Shown: positions 36,670 through 44,841 of the stretch, one piece after another
Layout: every line of letters starts with the position of its first letter
Position numbering within the stretch: the stretch's first letter is position 1
Source: Paracraurococcus lichenis
GTDB lineage: Bacteria; Pseudomonadota; Alphaproteobacteria; Acetobacterales; Acetobacteraceae
Length of the DNA: 64,000 nt
Reading direction: 5' to 3'
NCBI RefSeq assembly: GCF_030657435.1
Contig: NZ_JAUTWS010000003.1
Coordinates: 62,001 to 126,000 of the forward strand
Made by a program: the position numbers and the translations under genes
The notes under the pieces: model-generated
The model's input: the letters and a program-made list of their open reading frames with translations, nothing else
The model's database searches: none
What the model was told of the DNA's origin: nothing

Positions 36670-37923
36670 TCAGGCGGGGATGCGCACCGGCAGCTCCGTG
36701 ATGCCGTGCACGAAGGAGGAATAGACGCGCTTCGGCTCACCCACCACCTCGATCACCGGGAAGCGCCGCAGGATCTCCTCCCACAGGATCTTCAATTGCA
36801 GCTCCGCCAGGCGGTTGCCGACGCAGCGATGGATGCCGAAGCCGAAGGAGAGGTGCTGGCGGGGCCGCTTGCGGTCGATGATGAAGCGCTCGGGATCCTC
36901 GATCGCGGCCGGGTCGCGGTTGCCGGAAATGTACCACATCACCACCTTGTCGCCGGCGCGGATCCGCTGCCCGCCCAGCTCGAAATCCTCGACCGCCGTG
37001 CGGCGCATATGCGCGAGCGGCGTCTGGTAGCGGATGATCTCCGGCACCATGCTCTCGATCAGCGCCGGGTTGGCGCGCAGCTTGGCGTATTCCTCCGGAT
37101 TCCGGTTCAGGAAGAGCAGCCCGCCGCTGATCGAGTTGCGCGTGGTGTCGTTGCCGCCGACGATCAGCAGGATGAGGTTGCCGAGGAACTCGCGCGGGGT
37201 CATGTTCCGCGTCGCCTCGCCATGCGCCATCATGGAGATCAGGTCGGGCCGCGGCTCGGCATTCACCCGCTGGTTCCAGAGCTCGGTGAAATAGGCGAGC
37301 ACCTCGGCGAAGACCTCCTCGCGCTTCTCCTCCGAGGTGACGTAGCCGCCGGCCTCGATCGGCATGGTCGCGCAGTCCGACCAGAAGGACAGCCTGCGCC
37401 GGTCCTCGAAGGGGAAGTCGAACAGCGTCGCCAGCATCTGCACGGTCAGCTCGATGGAGACATGCTCGACCCAGTTGAAGGTCTCGCCCCGCGGCAAGCC
37501 GTCGAGGATGCGGCAGACGCGCTCGCGGATGATGCCCTCGAGCTTCGCCAGGTTGCCCGGGGCGACGATGGGCTGCACGACCTTGCGCTGCTCGTCGTGC
37601 CGCGGCGGGTCCATGGCGATGAACATCGGCAGCCGCAGGTCCTTCGGCCGGTCCCGGATGGAGATGCCGCCGAAGCCGCTGTCGGAGGAGAATACCTTGT
37701 GGTTCACCTCCACCGTCATGATGTCCTTGTAGGTCGTCACCGACCAGTAGGGCCCGAAGAAGGGGCTGGTGGTGCTGTAATGCACCGGCGCCTCGCGCCG
37801 CAGCCGTTCGAAATACGGCCACATGCCATGGGTCTGGAACAGCGCGGGGTGGCTCGGGTCCAACTGGTCGAGCGGCGTGGTCCAGGCCGCGGAGGCCGGA
37901 TCGGGGCTGACGGGCGCGTTCAT
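36670..37923 (-). CDS. Cytochrome P450, CYP153A-type alkane/fatty acid omega-hydroxylase
   Basis: 417-residue soluble P450. Heme thiolate Cys367 in FGFGIHRCVGNRLAE, ExxR motif EIIR at 295-298, and the I-helix LLIVGGNDTTRNS at 252-264, which is the CYP153 signature with Asn-Asp in place of the usual acid-alcohol pair. Other segments such as MFIAMDPPRHD and ELWNQRVNAEP also agree with CYP153A. These enzymes hydroxylate the terminal methyl of medium-chain alkanes and fatty acids. Third gene of an operon whose first two encode its redox partners. Convergent with the TetR gene, with no bases between the stops. Confidence 0.93.
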   Translation of the reverse strand: MNAPVSPDPASAAWTTPLDQLDPSHPALFQTHGMWPYFERLRREAPVHYSTTSPFFGPYWSVTTYKDIMTVEVNHKVFSSDSGFGGISIRDRPKDLRLPMFIAMDPPRHDEQRKVVQPIVAPGNLAKLEGIIRERVCRILDGLPRGETFNWVEHVSIELTVQMLATLFDFPFEDRRRLSFWSDCATMPIEAGGYVTSEEKREEVFAEVLAYFTELWNQRVNAEPRPDLISMMAHGEATRNMTPREFLGNLILLIVGGNDTTRNSISGGLLFLNRNPEEYAKLRANPALIESMVPEIIRYQTPLAHMRRTAVEDFELGGQRIRAGDKVVMWYISGNRDPAAIEDPERFIIDRKRPRQHLSFGFGIHRCVGNRLAELQLKILWEEILRRFPVIEVVGEPKRVYSSFVHGITELPVRIPA

Positions 37924-37942
37924 GGCCTTCCTCTCCCTCCTG

Positions 37943-38263
37943 TCAGTGCTGGGCTTCGGGCAACCGGACCACCAGGCCGTCGAGCTCCGGCGTCATGGTG
38001 ATCTGGCAGGAGAGGCGGGAATTGGGCTGCGCCGTCGCGGCGAAGCTCAGCATGCTCGCCTCCTGCTCGGAGGGCGTGCCGGTCTTCGCCAGCCAGGGCT
38101 CCTCCACGAAGACGTGGCAGGTGGCGCAGGCGCATTCGCCGCCGCAATCGGCATCGATGCCGGGCACGCCGTTGTCGACGGCGCCGCGCATGACGGAGAG
38201 GCCTTCCTCCAGCTCGATCCGGTGCTCGGTGCCGTCGTGCTCGATATAGGTGACTGTCGGCAT
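37943..38263 (-). CDS. [2Fe-2S] ferredoxin (P450 redox partner)
   Basis: 106-residue adrenodoxin/putidaredoxin-type ferredoxin. Cysteines 40, 46, 49 ([12 protein letters not shown]) and 86 (RLSCQ) follow the C-x5-C-x2-C...C spacing of vertebrate-type ferredoxins. It shuttles electrons from the reductase encoded upstream to the CYP153-type P450 encoded downstream. Twenty bases separate it from the P450 gene. Confidence 0.93.
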   Translation of the reverse strand: MPTVTYIEHDGTEHRIELEEGLSVMRGAVDNGVPGIDADCGGECACATCHVFVEEPWLAKTGTPSEQEASMLSFAATAQPNSRLSCQITMTPELDGLVVRLPEAQH

Positions 38264-38288
38264 GGCCTGTCCCTTTGCTGCCCGCCCC

Positions 38289-39521
38289 TCAGGCGGTGAG
38301 ATCCTTGAGCGGCTGCGCGGGGTCGCCGAGCAGCGCGGGCGCGACGCGCGCCTGCTTCGCCACCAGCATGCGGCCCGCCATGAACTCGGCCGGGGCGTTC
38401 ACCGCCTCCACGGCCAGCACCCGGTGCCCGGCATCCAGGTGGAACACCGCGAAGCCGGGCGCGTCCGTGCCGCCGCGCACCACCGTTTCGTGCGCGTCGA
38501 AGGCGAGGCCCGCCATCTGCAGCCGCAGGTCGTACTGGTCCGACCAGAACCAGGGCACCTCCGGCGGCGGCGGCGGGCGGCCGCAGATATCGGCCGCGGC
38601 CTGCTTCGCCTGCTCGATGGCATTCGGCACGCTCTCCAGCCGCCCGGTGCGGCCATAGAGCGGCAGGGGTCGATGCGTGCAGTCGCCGATGGCGTAGATG
38701 AAGGGGTCGCTGCTGCGGGCCGCGAGGTCGACCACGATGCCATTGGCGCAGTCGAGGCCGGCCGCCTCGGCGAGTTCGACATTCGGCACCGCGCCGACGC
38801 CGACCAGCACCGTGTCGCAGGGGATGCGGGTGCCGTCGGCCAGCAGCACCGCGCAGGCCGCGCCACCCTCGCCTTCGATGCCGAGGACCTGCGCGCCGGT
38901 GATGATCTCGACGCCGTGCCCGCGATGCTGCGCGGCGAGGAAGTCCGACAGCGCCCGGCCCGCGACGCGCGCCAGGACCCGGCTCTCGCGCTCGATCACC
39001 ACCGCCTCGGCGCCGAGGGCGCGGGCGGAGGCCGCGACCTCGAGCCCGATATAGCCGCCGCCGATGACCGCGAGGCGCCTGCCCGGCCTGAGCGCGGCCT
39101 GCAGCGAATCGGCATCGGCCGTGCCGCGTAGCGCGAGCACGCCGGCGAGGTCGGCCCCGGGCAGGGGCAGGGCCCGCGGCCGCGCCCCGAGCGCCAGGAT
39201 CAGCCGGTCGTAGTCCAGCGCCGTCCCGTCCGCGAGCGTGACGCGCCTGCCCGCGCGGTCGAGCGCGGCGACGCGGGTGCCGAGGCGCAGCTCGATCCTC
39301 TGCTGGGCGTAGAAGCGCGCCGGGCGCAGCGCCAGGCTCTCGGCCGTCGCCTCGCCCTTCAGCCAGGCCTTGGAGAGCGGCGGGCGCTGGTAGGGCGGGT
39401 TCGGCTCCTCCCCCACCAGGGTGATGTCGCCCTTCCAGCCATATTGCCGCAGGAAGGCCGCGGCCGAGCCGCCGGCATGGCCCGCCCCCGCGATGACGAT
39501 GCGTGGCTGGTATTCGCTCAC
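38289..39521 (-). CDS. NAD(P)H-dependent ferredoxin reductase (P450 redox partner)
   Basis: 410-residue FAD-dependent reductase of the putidaredoxin-reductase family. FAD motif [14 protein letters not shown] at the N-terminus, NAD motif [15 protein letters not shown] in the middle, and the second FAD motif [14 protein letters not shown] near residue 280. The GTG start at 39521 follows GGGAGGAGG; the upstream extension in frame has no such site. It heads the reductase-ferredoxin-P450 operon, the normal CYP153 arrangement. Confidence 0.9.
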   Translation of the reverse strand: MSEYQPRIVIAGAGHAGGSAAAFLRQYGWKGDITLVGEEPNPPYQRPPLSKAWLKGEATAESLALRPARFYAQQRIELRLGTRVAALDRAGRRVTLADGTALDYDRLILALGARPRALPLPGADLAGVLALRGTADADSLQAALRPGRRLAVIGGGYIGLEVAASARALGAEAVVIERESRVLARVAGRALSDFLAAQHRGHGVEIITGAQVLGIEGEGGAACAVLLADGTRIPCDTVLVGVGAVPNVELAEAAGLDCANGIVVDLAARSSDPFIYAIGDCTHRPLPLYGRTGRLESVPNAIEQAKQAAADICGRPPPPPEVPWFWSDQYDLRLQMAGLAFDAHETVVRGGTDAPGFAVFHLDAGHRVLAVEAVNAPAEFMAGRMLVAKQARVAPALLGDPAQPLKDLTA

Positions 39522-39685
39522 GCCCCTGGTGCCTCCTCCCGATTTGGGGGAATGACACACCGAAGGTGACACAGGCGTCAAGAATGGGCTCGGGCCGCGG
39601 TCACGTTCCGCTGCACCCGCGAACCTCCGGTTGCCGCCGGCGTTGTCGCGGATCGAACCCCATTGGGACTGCAACAAGGCGAGCG

Positions 39686-40045
39686 ATGCAGCGACGGCGT
39701 GTACTGATCGTGGAAGACGATCCCCTGGTGGCGCTCGACCTGGAGGCGATCGTGACCGCGGCGGCAGACGCCGAGGTTGCGGTGGCGCATTCCGTCAACG
39801 ATGCCCGACGGGCCCTCGGCCGTGCCTCCTTCGACGCGGCCTTCCTCGACATCGACGTGACGGATGGCAAGACCTTCGAGGTCGCAAGCCTGCTGGCCGC
39901 GCAGGGTACCCCCTTCGCCTTCGTCTCGGGCGCGAAGCGGGAGGAGGTGCCGCCGCCGCTGCGGCAGGTGCCCTTCCTGCCGAAACCCTATGATCCCGAG
40001 GATATCGAGCGAACGTTCCTGGCCAGGTTGGCCACCAGGGGCTGA
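39686..40045 (+). CDS. Single-domain response regulator
   Basis: 119-residue receiver domain with no output domain. RVLIVEDDPLVALDLEAIV has the acidic pocket, FLDIDV carries the phospho-acceptor aspartate, FVSG the Thr/Ser position and LPKPYDPEDI the conserved lysine. It lies directly before an HWE histidine kinase gene with two bases between, so the kinase is its likely partner. Such pairs often act in light, redox or stress signalling; nothing here fixes which. Confidence 0.88.
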   Translation: MQRRRVLIVEDDPLVALDLEAIVTAAADAEVAVAHSVNDARRALGRASFDAAFLDIDVTDGKTFEVASLLAAQGTPFAFVSGAKREEVPPPLRQVPFLPKPYDPEDIERTFLARLATRG

Positions 40046-40047
40046 AG

Positions 40048-42063
40048 ATGGGGGCGGGGGTGGCCACCTGGCGTGATGCCGGGCCCGACAGGACCGATGC
40101 AGGGGCCGGAAGGAAAGACACCGATATGACACCGGCCGGCTTCGAGGCAGGGCAAGGCCGGACCAGACCGGTCTGGGACGAAAGGGCGCGTCTTGCCGCG
40201 CTCGACAGCTACGCCATCCTGGACACGCCGCCGGAACGGGCCTTCGACGAGGTGGTGCGCCTGGCGGCGCAGATCTGCGATGCGCCGGTCGCGCTCGTCT
40301 CCCTCGTCGCCGGGGACCGGCAGTTCTTCAAGGCGGAACTCGGGATCGGCGTGCGGCAGACGCCGCTCGAGGTCTCGATCTGTGCGCATGCGATCCTGCG
40401 GCCGGGCCTCTTCGTCGTCCCGGACACCGCGGAGGACCCGCGCTTCGCCGGCAATCCGCTGGTCTGCGGCTCCCCGCATCTCCGCTTCTATGCGGGCGCG
40501 CTGCTGGAGACCGCGGAGGGCCTGCCGCTCGGGACGCTCTGCGTGCTCGATTACGTCCCGCGGCCGGAAGGGCTGACGGCGCAGCAGGGCTTCGCGCTGC
40601 AGGTGCTGGCGCGGCAGGTGATGTCGCAGCTCGAGCTTCGCCGCGCGCTGAAGGCGCGGGAGGAGGATGCGGCGCGCCTGGCCGAGAGCGAGCGGCAGTT
40701 CCGCGTCCTGGCCGATTCCATGCCGCAGATGGTCTGGGCGACCCAGCCGGACGGATACCACGACTACTACAACCGCCGCTGGTACGAGTTCACCGGCGTG
40801 CCCGACGGCTCGACCGACGGCGAGGGCTGGAACGGCATGTTCCACCCGGAGGACCAGGAGCGCGCCTGGATCCGTTGGCGGCACTCGCTGGCGACCGGCG
40901 AGCCCTATGAGGTCGAGTACCGGCTGCGGCGCGCCGACGGCGTCTATCGCTGGACGCTGGGCCGCGCCCTGGCGGTGCGCGATGCCGGCGGGCGCATCGT
41001 CCGCTGGTTCGGCACCTGCACCGATATCGAGGAGCAGAAGCAGACCGAGGAGCGGCTGCGGAGCAGCGAGGAGCGGCTGCGCCTGGCGCTCGGCGCGGCC
41101 GAGATGGTGGGGACCTGGGTCTGGGATGTCGGCACGAACCGTATCACCGCCGATTCCGGCTATGCCCGGCTGTTTTCCGTGGCGCCGGAGGCGGTGGCGG
41201 AGGGCCTGCCGATCGAGATGCTGCTGCCGGCGATCCACCCCGAGGACCTGCCGGCGACCGAGGTGGCGATCAACCGCGCGCTGGCCGGCGAGCATGACGG
41301 CGTCTTCGAGGCCGAGTACCGCGTGCTGCTGCGCGACGGCACGATCCGCTGGGTGAATGCCCGCGGCCGTTGCGAGCATGACGCGACCGGCCGGCCCACG
41401 CGCTTCCCCGGCGTGGTGATGGACATCACCGAGCGCAAGCAGGCCGAGGAAGGCAAGGAATTGCTGGCGCGGGAGCTCTCGCACCGCATCAAGAACATCT
41501 TCACCGTGGTGGGCGGGATGGTCTCGATCTCCGCCGCGGGTGCGCCGGCCGAGGTGCGCAGCTTCGCCGGCGTGTTCCGGCGGCGGCTGAACGCGCTGGC
41601 CGCGGCGCATGAATATGTCCGGCCGCACAGCCCCGAATCGCGGCCGGTGGCGATCGAGACGACCCTGCACGGGCTGCTGGGCACGCTGCTGGCGCCCTAT
41701 GAGGAAGCCGGGGCGGAGCGCGTGCGGCTAGGGGGCGACGACGCGCCGATCGGGGTCAAGGCCGCGACCTCCCTTGCCCTGATCGTGCACGAGCTGGCGA
41801 CGAATGCCGCCAAATACGGCGCGCTGGCGGCGACCGAGGGCCGCGTCACCATCGCCGGCGAACGCCGCGACGGCAATTTCGCGCTGACCTGGCAGGAGCG
41901 CGGCGGCCCGCCGGTGGAGGGGCCGCCGCAGCGCCGCGGCTTCGGCACGGTGCTGGCCGAGCGGGGCGCCATCACCCAGCTCGGCGGCACCGTCGCGCAT
42001 GACTGGGCGCGGGAGGGGCTGACGCTCCGCCTGGAGGTGCCGCTGGAGCGGCTCGCCCACTGA
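40048..42063 (+). CDS. GAF-PAS-PAS sensor histidine kinase (HWE family)
   Basis: 671-residue soluble kinase. A GAF domain spans about residues 45-190 (EVSICAHAIL, VVPDTAEDPRF, GTLCVLDY), then two PAS domains (about 205-335 with ADSMPQMVWATQPDG and FGTCTDIEEQ, and about 340-465 with LFSVAPEAV and GVVMDITERKQAEE), then the HWE kinase core: H-box ELSHRIKNIF, N-box HELATNAAKYGAL, and the family-defining W-x-E in LTWQERGG. No membrane segment, so a cytosolic input sensor. An alternative start ATG at 40126 would drop 26 low-complexity residues. Coupled to the response regulator. Confidence 0.9.
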   Translation: MGAGVATWRDAGPDRTDAGAGRKDTDMTPAGFEAGQGRTRPVWDERARLAALDSYAILDTPPERAFDEVVRLAAQICDAPVALVSLVAGDRQFFKAELGIGVRQTPLEVSICAHAILRPGLFVVPDTAEDPRFAGNPLVCGSPHLRFYAGALLETAEGLPLGTLCVLDYVPRPEGLTAQQGFALQVLARQVMSQLELRRALKAREEDAARLAESERQFRVLADSMPQMVWATQPDGYHDYYNRRWYEFTGVPDGSTDGEGWNGMFHPEDQERAWIRWRHSLATGEPYEVEYRLRRADGVYRWTLGRALAVRDAGGRIVRWFGTCTDIEEQKQTEERLRSSEERLRLALGAAEMVGTWVWDVGTNRITADSGYARLFSVAPEAVAEGLPIEMLLPAIHPEDLPATEVAINRALAGEHDGVFEAEYRVLLRDGTIRWVNARGRCEHDATGRPTRFPGVVMDITERKQAEEGKELLARELSHRIKNIFTVVGGMVSISAAGAPAEVRSFAGVFRRRLNALAAAHEYVRPHSPESRPVAIETTLHGLLGTLLAPYEEAGAERVRLGGDDAPIGVKAATSLALIVHELATNAAKYGALAATEGRVTIAGERRDGNFALTWQERGGPPVEGPPQRRGFGTVLAERGAITQLGGTVAHDWAREGLTLRLEVPLERLAH

Positions 42064-43077
42064 TCAGCTCTCGAGCAGCGCCCGCACCGCCGCCTTGACG
42101 AACGCCGCATCCGGCGGGTTGGGCTGCGGATTGCCGGCGCGGTGGCCCCAGATGCTCGGGATCGGGGCAAGGCGGCCATGCCTGAGGTGCGGCAGCTCGG
42201 CCTCGTTGTCGGCGACGCGGAAATAGAGGTCCGTCTCGCCCGGCATCAGCAGCACCCGCGCCTCGATCGCCGACAGCGCCTTCGCCAGGTCGCCGCCGTA
42301 GCGCGGATGGTCGCTGATGTCGCCGGCATCCCAGGTGCGGAGCTGCGCCAGCAGGTCGGCGGCGGGGCGGCGGGCGAAGCGCTGCTCCCAGTCCCGCACC
42401 AGGAAGGTCTCGAGGTCCGGCGCGCCGAGCGCCGAGAGGTGCAGGCCGGCGCGGTAGAAATCCTGGCTCAGCGCCCAGCCGGCATAGATGCGGCCGAAGG
42501 CGCGCAGCGCCTTCTGCGGCTGCGCCGAGAAGAGCGCCGTGCCGTCGTATTCCGGCGCCGCCTCCAGCGCCGCCATCAGGCCGGCGAGGAAGACGCGGTT
42601 GTGCACGGCGGTGCGGGCGCTGCCGCAATTGACGACGATGCGCGCGACCTCCGCCGGATGGGCCGCCGCCCAGTGATAGGCCTGCTGCGCGCCCATGGAC
42701 CAGCCATAGACGGCGTGCAGCCGCTCGATCCCGAAGACCTCCCGCAGCAGGCGCCGCTGCGCAGCCACGTTGTCCCAGGCCGTGACCAGCGCCGGCCAGG
42801 GCGCGGTATTGGACGGCGAGGAGGACAGCCCGTTGGTGAACATGTTGGGCTGGACGATGAACCAGCGGGTCGGGTCGAGGATGCCGTCGGGCCCGATCAG
42901 CCATTCCAGGTCCGGGTGCTGCGCCCCGTAGCTGGTCGGGTAGAGCACGGCATTGTCCCGCGCCGCGTTCAGCGTGCCGTGCGTCTTCCAGGCGAGCTTC
43001 GCATCCGGCAGCACGCCGCCCTTGTGCAGCGGCAGGTCGCCGAGGGCGAGGACGCCCTCCTGCTGTGCCCAGCTCAT
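42064..43077 (-). CDS. Alpha/beta hydrolase, homoserine O-acetyltransferase-like
   Basis: 337-residue alpha/beta-hydrolase of the MetX-like branch. The early AKLAWKTHGTLN and NAVLYPTSYG match MetX-type proteins, the nucleophile elbow is YGWSMGAQQAYHWAA, and late VLLMPGETDLYF with IWGHRAG gives the acid and histidine. True MetX enzymes contain NPSR-type and longer lid segments; this protein is shorter and more like the hydrolase members that are annotated as homoserine acetyltransferases. It overlaps the desaturase gene upstream (ATGA), so it is the last gene of a three-gene operon. Confidence 0.8.
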   Translation of the reverse strand: MSWAQQEGVLALGDLPLHKGGVLPDAKLAWKTHGTLNAARDNAVLYPTSYGAQHPDLEWLIGPDGILDPTRWFIVQPNMFTNGLSSSPSNTAPWPALVTAWDNVAAQRRLLREVFGIERLHAVYGWSMGAQQAYHWAAAHPAEVARIVVNCGSARTAVHNRVFLAGLMAALEAAPEYDGTALFSAQPQKALRAFGRIYAGWALSQDFYRAGLHLSALGAPDLETFLVRDWEQRFARRPAADLLAQLRTWDAGDISDHPRYGGDLAKALSAIEARVLLMPGETDLYFRVADNEAELPHLRHGRLAPIPSIWGHRAGNPQPNPPDAAFVKAAVRALLES

Positions 43078-43958
43078 GCGCGCAGCGTCCGGATGTAGTC
43101 GCGGTGGAACCGGGCATAGCCCGGCTGCAGGTAGCCCAGCCTCTCCTTCAGCACCCGGTGCGCATCGCCCAGGCGATGGAAGGGGATGAAGGGGTAGAGG
43201 TGGTGCTCGGCATGGTAGGGCATGTTCCACATCAGCAGGCGGATGAGCGGCGAGGTCAGCACGGTCCGCGTATTGGTCAGCCCGTTGCGGTCCGTGCTGC
43301 AGCCGGTGTGCTCCGCCAGCAGGTAGAGGCGCAGCAGCGGCTGGGCCATGAGCTGCGGCAGGACCCAGAACAGGAAGGGCGTCGCCCAGCCGAAGAGCGC
43401 GGCCGAGACCAGCGCGCCGCCCGCCATCACCGCGACCTCCGCCCGGATGCTGCGGATGACGCGCGGCGCCTGCGCCTCGCCGATATAGGGATAGGCCGAG
43501 AGGTCGCAGCGCAGCCCGGCCGCCAGCACCGTCAGGCGGAAGCGCCAATAGGGGATGGACAGCACGCGCAGCAGGTAGCCGTCCAGGGTCGTCGGCGGCG
43601 GCGTCGCCAGTTCCGGGTCGCGCTCCGGGTCCTGGGTGAAGCGGTGATGCGCGGTGTGGTAGAGCTGGTAGAAATGCCAATTATAAAGCGCGGGCAGGCC
43701 GGACAGCCAGCCGATCGCGGCATTCGCCCGCCGGCTGGCGAAGGCGGTGTAGTGGCTGGTCTCGTGGAAGGGCGCGAAGAGCGCCGCCTGCACGATGCCG
43801 AGCAGCAGCATGGCAGGCACCACCCACCAGCCCGGCGCGAGGGCGACCAGCGTCCCGGTCGCCAGCAGCAGCGCGGCGTGGATCGCCAATTGGCGCCAGC
43901 CTTCGGTATCGCTGCGCCCGGCGAGCCCCTTCATCTCGGTGGCGGATGGTGCCTCCAT
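43074..43958 (-). CDS. Fatty acid desaturase (three histidine boxes)
   Basis: 294-residue integral membrane di-iron desaturase/hydroxylase-like protein. Histidine boxes are HETSH, HTAHHR and HAEHH, with four hydrophobic segments in between. The extra EHTG motif in LLAEHTGCS is typical of beta-carotene-type and lipid desaturases of this family. Substrate could be an acyl lipid, a sphingolipid or a carotenoid. It starts two bases after the bicupin gene stop and overlaps the hydrolase gene, so the three are translated as a unit. Confidence 0.87.
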   Translation of the reverse strand: MEAPSATEMKGLAGRSDTEGWRQLAIHAALLLATGTLVALAPGWWVVPAMLLLGIVQAALFAPFHETSHYTAFASRRANAAIGWLSGLPALYNWHFYQLYHTAHHRFTQDPERDPELATPPPTTLDGYLLRVLSIPYWRFRLTVLAAGLRCDLSAYPYIGEAQAPRVIRSIRAEVAVMAGGALVSAALFGWATPFLFWVLPQLMAQPLLRLYLLAEHTGCSTDRNGLTNTRTVLTSPLIRLLMWNMPYHAEHHLYPFIPFHRLGDAHRVLKERLGYLQPGYARFHRDYIRTLRA

Positions 43959-43960
43959 CG

Positions 43961-44725
43961 TCAGACCTCCACGTCGCGATTGACGTCCTTGTAGAGAAGG
44001 TAGGCAGCGTCGCCCCAGCCCGTGCAGTAGAACTGCTGCGGCACGAAGCTGCCCAGCCAGACGAAGTCGCCCGTCCACAGCTCGTGCCAGTCGCGATCCA
44101 GCAGTTGCAGCCCCTGGCCTTCCAGCATGACCAGCCCGTGCTCGAAGACATGCGTCTCGACGCAATGGAAATGCGAGCCGGGCGAGAAGCCCATGACGTT
44201 CATCTCGAAATCCATGGTCATGTCGGCGGTGCCGAGCAGGTATTGCCGCCAGCGGCCGCTGTCATCGACGGTCGTGCGCGGCGTCGCGTCGCGGCTGCCG
44301 AAGCGGACCCCCGGCGCATCGAAGCCCTGCGCCGGGACGTAGCGGCGCTTGATCCAGACGGCGCTGACCGGCCCCGCACCCTTGTTGACGAAGCCGAAGC
44401 CGGTGCCGGCCGGGACATAGGCGAAGCCGCCGGGCGCCAGGCTCTCCGTGCCGCCAGCCGTCACGGTCAGGGTGCCGGCGAGGACGTAGAGGAAGTGCTC
44501 CAGCCCGTCGTCGCGGGTGCCGCGCGTGCCGCCACCGGGGAAGACCTCCAGCCTGCCTTGCGCGAAGCGGGCGCCCATCAGCGGCGTCGCCTGGTAGAAG
44601 ACCTGGGCATCCTTCAGGCCCGGCAGCAGGCTCGGGAACATGCCGTCCGGCGGCAGCACGGCGTAGTTGCGAGTGACGAGGCTGCGGTTGTGGCCGATGA
44701 CGCCGGGCGGGACGAAGGCGGGCAT
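43961..44725 (-). CDS. allE: (S)-ureidoglycine aminohydrolase-like bicupin
   Basis: 254-residue double-cupin protein. The C-terminal cupin carries the manganese-site motif SHFHCVETHVFEHG followed by LEGQGLQLLDRDW, matching ureidoglycine aminohydrolase (AllE/UGlyAH) with Glu, His, His and Gln ligands; the last part PQQFY and VNRD fits too. The N-terminal cupin is degenerate. The enzyme converts (S)-ureidoglycine to ureidoglycolate in allantoin degradation. Here it is not with other allantoin genes but leads an operon with a desaturase and a MetX-like hydrolase, so the assignment could also be a related cupin of different function. Confidence 0.78.
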   Translation of the reverse strand: MPAFVPPGVIGHNRSLVTRNYAVLPPDGMFPSLLPGLKDAQVFYQATPLMGARFAQGRLEVFPGGGTRGTRDDGLEHFLYVLAGTLTVTAGGTESLAPGGFAYVPAGTGFGFVNKGAGPVSAVWIKRRYVPAQGFDAPGVRFGSRDATPRTTVDDSGRWRQYLLGTADMTMDFEMNVMGFSPGSHFHCVETHVFEHGLVMLEGQGLQLLDRDWHELWTGDFVWLGSFVPQQFYCTGWGDAAYLLYKDVNRDVEV

Positions 44726-44790
44726 GGGTGGCTCCGGGCAAGGGGCGCGCCGCGGCGGTCCAGCAAGAACGGGGCCGCCCGGCGCCGCGC

Positions 44791-44809
44791 CTCCATTCCA
44801 CGAATGGAG
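44791..44809 (-). repeat. Small perfect hairpin between the ThDP and bicupin genes
   Basis: Arms CTCCATTC / GAATGGAG with a CAC loop, in the 116-base gap. It lies upstream of the bicupin operon and could be a terminator for the ThDP gene or an operator. Confidence 0.5.
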
Positions 44810-44841
44810 CCGCGATGCCAGGGGCGGCCGCGGGGGCCCGG

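Noticed and set aside
42064..43077. Homoserine O-acetyltransferase (metX) for methionine biosynthesis
   Set aside because: Shorter than MetX, and located in an operon with a desaturase; hydrolase/acyltransferase-like is the safer call.
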